Positions 41,424 through 50,665 of a stretch of DNA of 51,618 nucleotides are shown here, in pieces. The translations under genes and the position numbers were made by a program. Source of the stretch: a virus. Every line of letters begins with the position of its first letter. Positions within the stretch are counted from its first letter, which is position 1. The notes under the pieces were generated by a model. It was not told the origin of the DNA and did no database searches. It saw only the letters and a list, made by a program, of their open reading frames with translations. Location of the stretch: positions 1-51,618 of IMG/VR virus record IMGVR_UViG_3300025128_007159; one strand, 5' to 3'.

Positions 41424-44198
41424 TTAGAAATTTACAACTATACCAATGTTAGCATAACGTGGTGTTCCTAAGAATACCTCTGCGTTATGTGGTAGGTGAA
41501 GTTTATCACCGAAACCATTGTATTGTGAATTGTCAACTGCGTCTTGTACATAAACTGCGTCAAGAGCGTTGAAAATGTGACCAGTTAGACTCATATCAAG
41601 ACCACCAACTTTTGGTAGTTTGTATGAACCATGTAGGTCTAAACGATTGTACTTTGGTGCCATCCATACTTGGTCTCTATCAGCATCAGCATCACTTCCA
41701 TCATACTCACGTGCATTTGGACTCCAATCAGCGTAGTTCTTATCGTACATCTTAAAGATACCTTGTAGTCTAAGACCCTTGATTGGTGTAAGTGTTGCAC
41801 CCATGACATAAGCTGTCTGAGGCATATCACCCACGAATAATCCATTAAGTGCATAAGAGTAAGGTGTGGTCTTTAGACCGATTACCTGACCTGCATCATT
41901 GTACTCATTCTCTTGATAGTTACCTTTTGCATCTCCATCAAACTTCCACTTACCAAATGATACTGCTCCGTCTAAACGAATCATGTCATTAAGTTTCATT
42001 GAAGCTTCAATCTCAAGACCTTGGTGTTTCTGATTGATACCACTCAAGAAAATCACGTCAGTATCACCTGAGTCACCTTGACCTGTTGTTACAGATTTAG
42101 TTTGGTTTCTATCCATCCAATCAGTATTGTAAGCACTCACTTTAACTGCTACATTCTCAGTATTGAAGTTTACACCAGCTTCTGAACTGATGAACTTTTC
42201 GTTAGATGGGTCTGAAGCGACTGTACCATCAAAGTAGATTACGTTATCCATGATAGGTGGTTTCTGAACGTAGCCTGTGTTAGCAAATACACTAACATTA
42301 TCGTCTACGTCATACATAGCTCCACCCTTAACTTGGAAAGTTGAGATAGCATCTGCTGTAATCACTTCATCAGCAACTGTAAAGTGGTCTTGGTAAGAAT
42401 ACTTGATACTTGAAACTCCACCCATACCATAAACATTTAGTTTATCTTTAGTGTAGTTACCTTGTAAGAATCCACCAATCCAATCGACTGTAGTGTGATT
42501 GTGATAAGCGATGATGTCACCTAAACCGACCTTTTTACCATCAGGTGCATTATCATCAGCATAGTCTACATAGTAGTCACCGCCAAGTAAGTCACGAACT
42601 TCACGAGCGTGTTCTATACCTGCAGTTCTCCAATCTAAACCAAGTTGAATCTCAAGTTCGTCACTAACTTCATAGTTAAGTTTTGAAATCAAACCATAAG
42701 TATCTTGACGATTGATTGAGTTACGAAGAATACCCTTTGAACGATTCATTGTCGCATCAAAGTTAGCATCAACGTTGTTTGAATTGGTTGCAATAGCTGC
42801 ATCCCAATCCCAACCCCATGGTGAACTTCTATACCACCTTTCACCATCTACAGCTGGTTTTCTGAATGATGAACCGTATGTACCAGTTCCACCACCTGAA
42901 CCACCACTCCAATACAATACTGAACTTAGTCTTGTCTTTTCGTTGATAGTCATAAAGTGGTTTAGGTTTACTAATGGCTTATGAAAGAAGTTTTCTCTTT
43001 CATTTAAGAAACCAGAGTTATATCTGTCTTGATTTCCACCACCAAATAGTCCACCAACTCCATACATATACCAATATTGTTTACCAGTATAATCTGAACT
43101 TACAGGAGCCCAATTCTGATTAAATGTACGACCACCTTCTGTTTGGAACTTAGCACCGTCAGCAAAAGCATTGACATCATATCCATCGACATCACCAGCT
43201 AACTCTTGTGAGTAAGTAGCGATATTCTGTTTGTACAGATTTTGACCGTGACGTTGTGGAGCGCCAATTGCATATAATTCAAATCTATTGTTTTCATTCA
43301 TCTGAAAACTAGAACCTAAATAATAAGCCCATGCGTCTGTCCAAGTAGCGTCGATGATACCATCACCAGTCTTACGAACCAAAGTTCCACTCAATGCTAA
43401 CTTGTCTCCCATCATCAAACCAGTATTGTAGTTAAAAGTAGTTTTCAAGAAATTACCTGCACCACCTTCTTGTTTGAATTTACCACCTTTTTCAGCTCCA
43501 GCTGGATTTGTTATGATGTTCATAGTTCCACCAATTGATGGTGTAGCTAAATTAACAGCCGATAGACCTCTTTGTAACTGAATAGAGTTAGCTGCATCTG
43601 CTACTCCGTCCCAATTACTCCAATAAACCCATCCGTTCTCCATATCATTTTGGGGAACACCGTTAATCATAACTGCTACGTTTCTTTGATTGAATCCACG
43701 AACATTGATACGAGCATCACCCGCACCACCACCTTGTTGTGTTGCATATACACTTGGTGTAGTATTTAGAGCCATTGGAATATCTTGTGACCCAAGACGA
43801 ACTTCTAACTCTTCTTTACTTACAGTTGTGTAAGCAACAGGTGTTTTATCATCAGCCCTTGAAGCCAAAACCTCAACGTCTGATAATTCAATCACGTTTA
43901 GTGGAAGAACAAAAGCCATCATTAAATCTGTATCTGCTTCTGTTACTTTCACGGTTTGTGATTGTGGTTTAAACCCAATTACCGTCGCTGTAATTGTGTA
44001 GTCACCAGCACCTAAATCAAGTACAAATGTACCAGTTTCATCTGAAATTGTACCTAATTCGGTTCCTACTACAACAATGTTAGCATTTGGTAAGGGGTCT
44101 CCTGCTTCTGATGTAACTTTTCCTGTTACCGATTGTGAAAACAACATTATCGGTGTGAGTAGAGTCATCATCATAGCAATTAGATTACGACTTTTCAT
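41424..44198 (-). CDS. TonB-dependent outer-membrane receptor
   Basis: I start at ATG 44198, behind AGGAGATTCGAT, because it gives a signal peptide (KSRNLIAMMMTLLTPIMLF, cleavage near SQS); an upstream ATG is unlikely. The 924-residue protein then has a carboxypeptidase-D-like beta domain (GKVTSEAGDPLPNANIVVVG), a plug domain (DIPMALNTTPSVYATQ, INVRGFNQRNVAVMINGVPQ, GGTMNIITNP) and a long beta-barrel ending in RYANIGIVVNF with the terminal Phe used for outer-membrane insertion. It has the length and all parts of an intact receptor for TonB-driven uptake of siderophores, vitamin B12 or glycans. Such a gene inside a phage replication core is extraordinary. The ligand cannot be read from sequence. 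Confidence 0.92.
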   Translation of the reverse strand: MKSRNLIAMMMTLLTPIMLFSQSVTGKVTSEAGDPLPNANIVVVGTELGTISDETGTFVLDLGAGDYTITATVIGFKPQSQTVKVTEADTDLMMAFVLPLNVIELSDVEVLASRADDKTPVAYTTVSKEELEVRLGSQDIPMALNTTPSVYATQQGGGAGDARINVRGFNQRNVAVMINGVPQNDMENGWVYWSNWDGVADAANSIQLQRGLSAVNLATPSIGGTMNIITNPAGAEKGGKFKQEGGAGNFLKTTFNYNTGLMMGDKLALSGTLVRKTGDGIIDATWTDAWAYYLGSSFQMNENNRFELYAIGAPQRHGQNLYKQNIATYSQELAGDVDGYDVNAFADGAKFQTEGGRTFNQNWAPVSSDYTGKQYWYMYGVGGLFGGGNQDRYNSGFLNERENFFHKPLVNLNHFMTINEKTRLSSVLYWSGGSGGGTGTYGSSFRKPAVDGERWYRSSPWGWDWDAAIATNSNNVDANFDATMNRSKGILRNSINRQDTYGLISKLNYEVSDELEIQLGLDWRTAGIEHAREVRDLLGGDYYVDYADDNAPDGKKVGLGDIIAYHNHTTVDWIGGFLQGNYTKDKLNVYGMGGVSSIKYSYQDHFTVADEVITADAISTFQVKGGAMYDVDDNVSVFANTGYVQKPPIMDNVIYFDGTVASDPSNEKFISSEAGVNFNTENVAVKVSAYNTDWMDRNQTKSVTTGQGDSGDTDVIFLSGINQKHQGLEIEASMKLNDMIRLDGAVSFGKWKFDGDAKGNYQENEYNDAGQVIGLKTTPYSYALNGLFVGDMPQTAYVMGATLTPIKGLRLQGIFKMYDKNYADWSPNAREYDGSDADADRDQVWMAPKYNRLDLHGSYKLPKVGGLDMSLTGHIFNALDAVYVQDAVDNSQYNGFGDKLHLPHNAEVFLGTPRYANIGIVVNF

Positions 44199-44226
44199 AT
44201 CGAATCTCCTTGTTATTGTTATGAAC

Positions 44227-44250
44227 GACACATTTTTTCACAGGTGTGTC
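44227..44250 (-). other. Inverted repeat in the receptor leader
   Basis: Minus-strand GACACA and TGTGTC flank a 12-nt loop about 30 nt upstream of the receptor start codon. It could be an operator or RNA hairpin controlling the receptor. No consensus promoter was found between it and the reductase stop. Confidence 0.4.
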
Positions 44251-44281
44251 TACTGCCTGTCCGCTATTTGTATGTGAAATT

Positions 44282-46288
44282 TTAATTTGCATAGTCTTGG
44301 TCATCATTATCACCTGTAAGAGATGGTACTTCACAATTATCATTATTGCAGAACTTATCTATCTCTGCTTCTTCATTCTTGATTACTCCGAATGATAACT
44401 TACCGAGACCTTTAATTTGCTTTTCATACTCTTTCTCTTCTATGGATTCGTATGGCATTTGAGGATAAGCACCCCAATCATGTCTTGGTAATAATGAAAT
44501 ACCTTTTAGGTGATATTGAAAGTAGTTTAATACGTGAGGTATTTGTTCCCCCTCTGTCTGTGGGTCGAACGTCACTGTGCAACTAACTTGGTTATCAGCC
44601 CAATGTCTCTGCATAAAAGCTGCTATGTTAAATTGTTCCCAAATAGAGAGTTCTCCCGCCGTTCGTATTCCCTCACCTACATCTACTGGCACCTCTACAA
44701 CCATTGTTGTGTCCTCTGAACCAAATGCTGGTTCAATCTTATAACCTGCTTTTTTTAGTGGTTCAATCAACTCTGAATGTTTTGATAATCTGATTCTTCT
44801 AATGTAGAATCGTGATTCAGGATAATGAAGACCTGGTGTAGCACCTGCTAAAAGAGATACCGTACCACTTGGTTTTACTGAGGTAGTCTTGATTGACTTT
44901 GGTACTGCAAACCAATCTGAATATTGTTTATCCCATTCTTGAATCGTATCATAACCACCCTCTAACCAATCTCTTAATTCATGGATACCACGATTGGTAA
45001 TAAATTGAGCGACACCACTTACTGAACAACCGATTCGTCTGTTTCTTAACATAACCCTATTTGTATCCGACCAATGAGTTCTACCAAGAGTTACCGTCTT
45101 AGCATACAGATATGCATATTTAAGGGTACGTTGATAATCCTCTAATGAATCATGATTGTTTGGAAATGTTTCTACAAGACAACATAGCTCATATGATTCT
45201 AATGATTGTTCTAAACAAGGATTACCACCCATAACTCTATGGTCTTTATTATCACCACCATTCTTCATCCTTGAGTAATGTCTCATGTTATCTAACCAAG
45301 CAAAACCTGGTTCACCATTATCTACGACTCTCTTAGAAACCTCTGTATAATCCATACCTAACTCTGCGAATATTGAGTTGTTTGATGTCCAACCATATTG
45401 GTCTCTATGTGGATTTACTTTGTAATTTTTTAAATCTAAGTATTCTTCGTTGTATGGGTCACCGAATACAATCTCTGCTGTTCTTCTTACATTACCAGCG
45501 ACAACACATTTACCTATAAGATTCATTATGTCTACTATTGTTGTGATTGTTATTGGTTCTCCACTGTTCTTTTGTAATACTTCTCTGATATCTTCATGAA
45601 CTTCCATTAAAGGTTCAGGCCCACTTGACACACCACCGAAGCCCTTGATTGGTTCACCTTCTGGTCTTACCTTTGAGTAATCAAACTCAACCATAGGTTG
45701 TCCATGAAAATAACTTTCTAATAGTAATTTCAAAGATTCTACCCAACCCTCACGAGTGTCTGGTATTACGTACGTAGTTTCTCTATCTTCATCAACGCCT
45801 TTAACGATAATTTCACCAGCACCCTTTGTATCAAATCCTACACCAACACCTAACATACTTGCATCCATTAAGAAACAAAATGGCTTTGAATAGTCTTCCT
45901 TTAGTGTTTTTGTTGATACGAAAGCACAATTGTTTAAAGCCGCATACAATCCTTTCTCTTCTGTAACGGCAGTTCCCATAGCCCATAAACCACGACCTGG
46001 TGGTAAGAACTTCATGTGAAATATTCTATCATACATCTCTTGAGCAGACTTCTGTGCTTGCCAGGCATTCCAACCTAACTGATGAGATTCGATATGATTT
46101 TTTTGCATTGTGTAGGTGCCTTCAACAACCCTTTGAACAGTTTCCCACCATCTCTCATTTTTTCCATTTTCTTTGATTCGTGAATAAGTTCTCATATAAA
46201 CCAACTCACCTAATCCGTTAAAACCAAAAGGAGCCTTTTTCCTTTTATACTTGTCTATAAACTTTTCTGATAACTTAAAATTTTCCAT
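44282..46288 (-). CDS. nrdJ: Class II (adenosylcobalamin-dependent) ribonucleotide reductase
   Basis: The 668-residue protein follows the monomeric class II enzymes of Lactobacillus type: PPGRGLWAMGT, C121 in NNCAFVS, the active-site NPCLE (N356, C358, E360), C369 exactly 11 residues after C358, SVKPSGTVSLLAG, and C-terminal FCNNDNC as the redox pair with the expected 5-residue spacing. It makes deoxynucleotides with B12 and without oxygen or iron. It lies just downstream of the helicase and upstream of the outer-membrane receptor, which may be meaningful if that receptor takes up B12. Confidence 0.92.
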   Translation of the reverse strand: MENFKLSEKFIDKYKRKKAPFGFNGLGELVYMRTYSRIKENGKNERWWETVQRVVEGTYTMQKNHIESHQLGWNAWQAQKSAQEMYDRIFHMKFLPPGRGLWAMGTAVTEEKGLYAALNNCAFVSTKTLKEDYSKPFCFLMDASMLGVGVGFDTKGAGEIIVKGVDEDRETTYVIPDTREGWVESLKLLLESYFHGQPMVEFDYSKVRPEGEPIKGFGGVSSGPEPLMEVHEDIREVLQKNSGEPITITTIVDIMNLIGKCVVAGNVRRTAEIVFGDPYNEEYLDLKNYKVNPHRDQYGWTSNNSIFAELGMDYTEVSKRVVDNGEPGFAWLDNMRHYSRMKNGGDNKDHRVMGGNPCLEQSLESYELCCLVETFPNNHDSLEDYQRTLKYAYLYAKTVTLGRTHWSDTNRVMLRNRRIGCSVSGVAQFITNRGIHELRDWLEGGYDTIQEWDKQYSDWFAVPKSIKTTSVKPSGTVSLLAGATPGLHYPESRFYIRRIRLSKHSELIEPLKKAGYKIEPAFGSEDTTMVVEVPVDVGEGIRTAGELSIWEQFNIAAFMQRHWADNQVSCTVTFDPQTEGEQIPHVLNYFQYHLKGISLLPRHDWGAYPQMPYESIEEKEYEKQIKGLGKLSFGVIKNEEAEIDKFCNNDNCEVPSLTGDNDDQDYAN

Positions 46289-46337
46289 TCAAAATACTCC
46301 TTGTAAACTCATTTTTGTAACAAAAATAAATATCATA

Positions 46338-46367
46338 TATATAAGACTCTTTACTCAAATCCGTCAA
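46338..46367 (-). promoter_or_regulatory. Phage promoter for the ribonucleotide reductase
   Basis: Minus-strand TTGACG (46367-46362), 18-nt spacer, TATATA (46343-46338). The -35 box lies inside the last codons of the helicase gene. The spacing matches the other promoters of the family, though the A-rich-GGC prefix is absent. Confidence 0.6.
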
Positions 46368-47718
46368 CATTTTTACCAAAATCTTTATATTTGTTAGCTA
46401 ATTCTTTTCTTAAAAACTCTTCACTATTATTCATCTTACCTTGTGCCTCTTTACCAAACTGACTACTACCCTCGAACACTTGAATTTGACCTATGTTAGT
46501 ATTTATGGTCGCTGGATAAGTGATACCATCTATACCAAACCTATTTTTTATAACATGAAAACGACCTGTGTTAGCTATCTTATCTTCGACCTTACGACTC
46601 ATACTCATAACAAAGTCAGCGGTCATGACCTTACTATAATCCTCAGCCACCTTATCTGCCCCAATAACATCCTCTTCTAATGCTGAACGATTAGCCTGTG
46701 ATGCTGTCCATATTGGAATCTCCATCTCACCAGCCAAACCTCTCAGGTCTTCATAGATATTACCGATAGCGTGTCTCTTTTCCTTAAAGTTGCCTGTTGG
46801 CATTAGAATATCTGCATAGTCAACCAAAGCCATATCAACCTTGATACCACTTAGTTCTATCTGTTTTAGGTGTGAACCTATTGTTTGTACTGTAGCTGAT
46901 TTTGTTGGGAAATATTTTATTAATAACTTACCATTTAACTTCTTTATTTTAGACTCAACATCTTCTTTATGATATTTGATATTTGCTGTAGTCACACCAC
47001 TAAAAATAGAATCATATCTCAAACCTACATAGTTCTCATTCAATTCTAAAGTATAGTGAACTATCACACCTTTGTTTTTCAAAACACTACTACCTAAAGA
47101 TTGTAAAGTCCAAGACTTACCAATACCAGCTGGCGCAACTATTACACCTAATTCACCTGCACCTAAACCACCATCCATAATATCATTAACAACATCCCAA
47201 GGAGTTTTAACTGTGGTTCTAGCAGACTCTTCAAGTCTTGATTTAAAAGACTCAATATAATCATGTCCTAAATCTTTCGTAGTTCCAGCTTTCATAGCTT
47301 CATCAATAATATTTTTTATACCATCATAATCTTTATTCTCTAATAAGTCCACCGATTCTAATATGGCGCTTTTTAGTGTTTGATTTTTACAAAAATCTAA
47401 AGTCTTCTTTTGAACAAAATCTAAATCAGTAGCCTCGATATGCTTCCAAGTCTCTCTTAATTTTTCTACTACGCCTGATTTTAATATATCATTATCGATT
47501 TCTTCAACACCACATTTTAGTACCTCTAACGTTGGTTGCTTTTTATACTCAAAATAATATTCTTGAATATGTTTTACCAACCACTTGTTTGAATCTGAAT
47601 CAAACATGGATGGCTTTATAATGTCCATTATTGTTTGTATAAATTTCTTATCAGATAATAATGAAGCTATTATCTTTGATTGAAATGAAGTTCCAAATTT
47701 TACTAAAGTTTCACTCAT
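46351..47718 (-). CDS. 41: Replicative DNA helicase (gp41, DnaB-like)
   Basis: The 455-residue protein has an N-terminal helical domain and a RecA-like C-terminal domain with Walker A APAGIGKS at residues 195-202. VDMALVDYADILMP is the Walker B region and IPIWTASQANRSA the H3-type motif of DnaB/gp41 helicases. It moves 5'-3' on the lagging strand. It overlaps the exonuclease gene by 8 nt. No primase gene (gp61) is visible in the window. Confidence 0.93.
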   Translation of the reverse strand: MSETLVKFGTSFQSKIIASLLSDKKFIQTIMDIIKPSMFDSDSNKWLVKHIQEYYFEYKKQPTLEVLKCGVEEIDNDILKSGVVEKLRETWKHIEATDLDFVQKKTLDFCKNQTLKSAILESVDLLENKDYDGIKNIIDEAMKAGTTKDLGHDYIESFKSRLEESARTTVKTPWDVVNDIMDGGLGAGELGVIVAPAGIGKSWTLQSLGSSVLKNKGVIVHYTLELNENYVGLRYDSIFSGVTTANIKYHKEDVESKIKKLNGKLLIKYFPTKSATVQTIGSHLKQIELSGIKVDMALVDYADILMPTGNFKEKRHAIGNIYEDLRGLAGEMEIPIWTASQANRSALEEDVIGADKVAEDYSKVMTADFVMSMSRKVEDKIANTGRFHVIKNRFGIDGITYPATINTNIGQIQVFEGSSQFGKEAQGKMNNSEEFLRKELANKYKDFGKNVDGFE

Positions 47719-48727
47719 GTGTTTTCTTTGCGTACCGATTTAATTGATTAAAATTAGTTAATAACCACGTATTTAGATTTGGTAAAGCAGTAAATAGTTT
47801 GTCCTCTAAAAACATCTTTTCAAACTTATACTTAACCAACTGATTTATTGGTTCATTTATTCTTTGTACTATCTTTGTTTTCGTATTACCAGATATGTCT
47901 ACTTCATGTAACTGCATTAATTTATAATTACGTTCGATGATTTCTTTTGATTCTGGTAAAACTCCGATGATATCATCTATATTACATATCACACTATCTG
48001 CCAAAAATGGCAACTTTTTTTTAATTGTTTTTAAACCTAAACCCTTAACGCCAGGTATGTTATCTGACTTGTCACCATCTAAGACTCTGTACCATATATA
48101 GTTCTTTGAAAATATACCAAACTCTTCAAAAACTGATTTATCATTGTACATCTTCTTCTTAGTGGGACTCCATATTTTCACACGACCATTTGCTAACTGA
48201 AGAAAGTCTTTATCGGTCGACATAATTATCACTTCTGATTTTGGTAAAGCTTGTTCTGCTAAATAACCGATGGTATCATCAGCCTCAATATTATCATACG
48301 ATAAAACTGTTACAGGTAGATTATCTAAATATTCTACACTTCTTTGTAACTGCATAATCATATTCTGTTTTTCATCCTCTTGAGATGCAAAATCATAAGT
48401 TCTGTTTACACGATATTTTGTTTTTCTATTTTGTTTGTACTCTGGTAATATCTTACGACGGCGGGTAGACCCACCTTTACCATCAAACACTATGATGACT
48501 CTGGTGGGACTAACCATGTTTATCACATAACCAATGCTTTTAAGAAAACCAACTATTCCACCAACGTGCACACCATCTTCGTTAGTAGTTGGTATAACAC
48601 TAAATACTCTGATAAATGTATTTAGACCATCTATAATAAGCACCTTATCGTTGGGTTCACCACCGTCAAGTGAACCACCTTTTTTCTTTATCTCTTCGAA
48701 CATTGAAAGATATCGTTTATTACTCAC
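47711..48727 (-). CDS. 5'-3' exonuclease (RNase H/FEN-like)
   Basis: The 338-residue protein has the FEN/PIN metal-binding pattern: KVLIIDGLNTFIR, RVIIVFDGKGGSTRRRKI, DNIEADDTIGYLA, VIIMSTDKDFLQL and the helix-hairpin-helix DNIPGVKGLGLKTIKKKL. T4 RNase H removes RNA primers of Okazaki fragments; this enzyme fits that job. It overlaps the UvsX gene by 8 nt and the helicase by 8 nt. Confidence 0.92.
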   Translation of the reverse strand: MSNKRYLSMFEEIKKKGGSLDGGEPNDKVLIIDGLNTFIRVFSVIPTTNEDGVHVGGIVGFLKSIGYVINMVSPTRVIIVFDGKGGSTRRRKILPEYKQNRKTKYRVNRTYDFASQEDEKQNMIMQLQRSVEYLDNLPVTVLSYDNIEADDTIGYLAEQALPKSEVIIMSTDKDFLQLANGRVKIWSPTKKKMYNDKSVFEEFGIFSKNYIWYRVLDGDKSDNIPGVKGLGLKTIKKKLPFLADSVICNIDDIIGVLPESKEIIERNYKLMQLHEVDISGNTKTKIVQRINEPINQLVKYKFEKMFLEDKLFTALPNLNTWLLTNFNQLNRYAKKTHE

Positions 48728-49811
48728 TCATCTCCTCTTCAATAACAACATCATCAATGCCAAAGTTTTTTTCGTATTTAAGGATTACCTTGCTACAGAT
48801 TAAGTCATAACAATGTGACCTAAACTCTTCATCTTTTAGAAGTTCACTCCAATCCTTAGATTGAAACTTAACCTCTTTACCTTTGTGATTGTCCATGGTA
48901 TACCATGAACCACCCTGCTTTACGAGTCTATGGTCTTTCATTACCTTAAGCCAACTTCCATCATCATCTATGCCAGTTTCAAAGTAAAGTTCAAAATCGG
49001 CGTGTCTCATTGGAGGGCCAAGTCTATTCTTAATGACCTGAGCTCTCATCTTCATACCGATAGTATTATTCTTTTTATCTTTAATCTGACCTGTATTCTT
49101 TAATCTGATACGTGTTGATGAATGGAATGGTAGTGCTTTTCCACCACTTGTTGTCCAAGGGTCTCCAAACATTACACCTAACTTTTGTCTCAACTGATTA
49201 GTGAAAACTAAAGCTATTTGTTGTCTCCCAATCATTTGGGTAATCTTACGCATTGCTTTCGAAATGATAATCGCTTTGGATGTAGCCCAACCATCTTTAT
49301 CAAAGTCGGATTCCATCTCCACATTGGTGGATGCGGCGGCGAGTGAGTCAACAAGTATAGTTACTAACCTATCCTTATCACTCTCTCTTACTTTTGCGAC
49401 AATCTCTTCGATTGCATGAAATATGTCTTCTACTGTTTCTAAGTGTAGATATAACATACTATCTGTATCGACTCCGATAGCTGATAGAAACTCTGTACTA
49501 ACAGCTGTTTCGGTATCGATGTAAACTGCAACACCACCTTTCTTCTGTGTCTCCGCTAACATATGAGCTCCGATTAGTGACTTACCACTACTCTCAAGTC
49601 CATTTAGTTCGGTGATTCTACCGACCGCAATACCACCATTTGGTTTATTTGATATTGCTAGGTCTAACATTGTAGAACCAGTTGACACAAAATCTTTTAT
49701 GTCGGTGGGTGTAGTATCACTACCATCAAGGAAGTAAGCAACCTTCATATCCTTGAATTGTTTGTTTATGGTATCCGCTAAGACACCAGCCAATTCGTCT
49801 CTTGTAGACAT
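48720..49811 (-). CDS. uvsX: Recombinase UvsX (RecA family)
   Basis: The 363-residue protein has RITELNGLESSGKSLIGAH with Walker A at residues 71-78, VAVYIDTETA, VTILVDSLAAAS (Walker B), IALVFTNQLRQKLGV (L2-like loop) and an acidic C-terminus. UvsX forms filaments for strand exchange and recombination-dependent replication. It lies between gp32 and the exonuclease, 21 nt after the gp32 stop. Confidence 0.94.
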   Translation of the reverse strand: MSTRDELAGVLADTINKQFKDMKVAYFLDGSDTTPTDIKDFVSTGSTMLDLAISNKPNGGIAVGRITELNGLESSGKSLIGAHMLAETQKKGGVAVYIDTETAVSTEFLSAIGVDTDSMLYLHLETVEDIFHAIEEIVAKVRESDKDRLVTILVDSLAAASTNVEMESDFDKDGWATSKAIIISKAMRKITQMIGRQQIALVFTNQLRQKLGVMFGDPWTTSGGKALPFHSSTRIRLKNTGQIKDKKNNTIGMKMRAQVIKNRLGPPMRHADFELYFETGIDDDGSWLKVMKDHRLVKQGGSWYTMDNHKGKEVKFQSKDWSELLKDEEFRSHCYDLICSKVILKYEKNFGIDDVVIEEEMSE

Positions 49812-49832
49812 ATTTTTCTCCGATTTTTAAGA

Positions 49833-50579
49833 TTAACTATTGAACAAATCGTCGAATGCGTCTCCTGCTGCTTTCGCATCCGTTGAACTTTGAGCTTTTT
49901 CAGTTACCTCTTCGGTTTTCTCTTCTTCAGAACTTCCGTTTAGATATTCATTTAAAGCGTCTGTCAACTCATCATATGAGCGTTCTTGATAAATCTCAGT
50001 AATATTCTTCTGAGAATTATTGATTGTCTCAAGTAGCGATGCGTCTTCTGTAATTGGTGTTATGTTTGGTTTAACTCTGATTGATGTAGATGGAAACGAT
50101 GCGCCTGTTTCTTCTGCAGTTTTGAATTCTACAGAAACATCACGACCACTTGTTGTGTCTGTGATATCACCATAATCAGGGTCTGCTATAATGGATAATA
50201 ACTCTTGATAAACCGTCTTACCAAATCCCCAAAACTTCACACCTTGTGATTCTTCACCTCTGACAACGATTGGAGCATAGGTTCTCATCTTTGCTTCAAT
50301 CTTTCTTCCAAGACGATAGTCTTCTTTAGAGCCAGTTGACTTCAATTTCTGAGCGAACTCTTCAATCGGGTCTGGCCTTCCAAAAGAAATTGGTGAAAGA
50401 TAATTCTTTCCACCTAAATCATAGTGAAAGTATAATTCAATAAAAGGATTATCTTTATTGAATTTGTAAGGTGCAATCCTTACAACCTGTGTACCAGGTG
50501 ATGGTTTCCAAAGGTTTGATGTTCTGTTGTTTGTAGTCTGAAGTTGACTAAGACGATTTTTTATTGCGTTTAAGTCCAT
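49833..50579 (-). CDS. 32: Single-stranded DNA-binding protein (gp32)
   Basis: The 248-residue protein has a basic N-terminus (KNRLSQL, a LAST-like cooperativity element), an OB-like core with VVRIAPYKFNKDNPFIELYF and GVKFWGFGKTVYQELL, and an acidic tail ending DAFDDLFNS. It coats ssDNA and recruits replication partners through the tail. It is shorter than T4 gp32 (301) and contains no cysteine at all, so the zinc site of T4 gp32 cannot be formed. It has a clear GGAGATAAAAA leader. Confidence 0.9.
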   Translation of the reverse strand: MDLNAIKNRLSQLQTTNNRTSNLWKPSPGTQVVRIAPYKFNKDNPFIELYFHYDLGGKNYLSPISFGRPDPIEEFAQKLKSTGSKEDYRLGRKIEAKMRTYAPIVVRGEESQGVKFWGFGKTVYQELLSIIADPDYGDITDTTSGRDVSVEFKTAEETGASFPSTSIRVKPNITPITEDASLLETINNSQKNITEIYQERSYDELTDALNEYLNGSSEEEKTEEVTEKAQSSTDAKAAGDAFDDLFNS

Positions 50580-50633
50580 TTTTTATCTCCTATTATTTAA
50601 TTTATTATTTTTTAGTGGAATCATTTGTTGATT

Positions 50634-50663
50634 CGTATATAAGTATAAAGTAATTTTTGTAAA
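50634..50663 (-). promoter_or_regulatory. Possible promoter for gp32
   Basis: Minus-strand TTTACA (50663-50658), 18-nt spacer, TATACG (50639-50634), in the 86-nt gap before gp32. Spacing fits the phage promoter family, but both hexamers deviate. Confidence 0.4.
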
Positions 50664-50665
50664 TA

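Noticed and set aside
41639-41854. 71-codon minus-strand frame inside the receptor gene
   Set aside because: It lies wholly within the TonB-dependent receptor in another frame and has no ribosome-binding site or recognisable motif.
44282-46288. Class I (NrdA) ribonucleotide reductase
   Set aside because: The NPCLE site, 11-residue Cys spacing and single-chain organisation match the class II B12-dependent enzyme, and no NrdB subunit gene is present.
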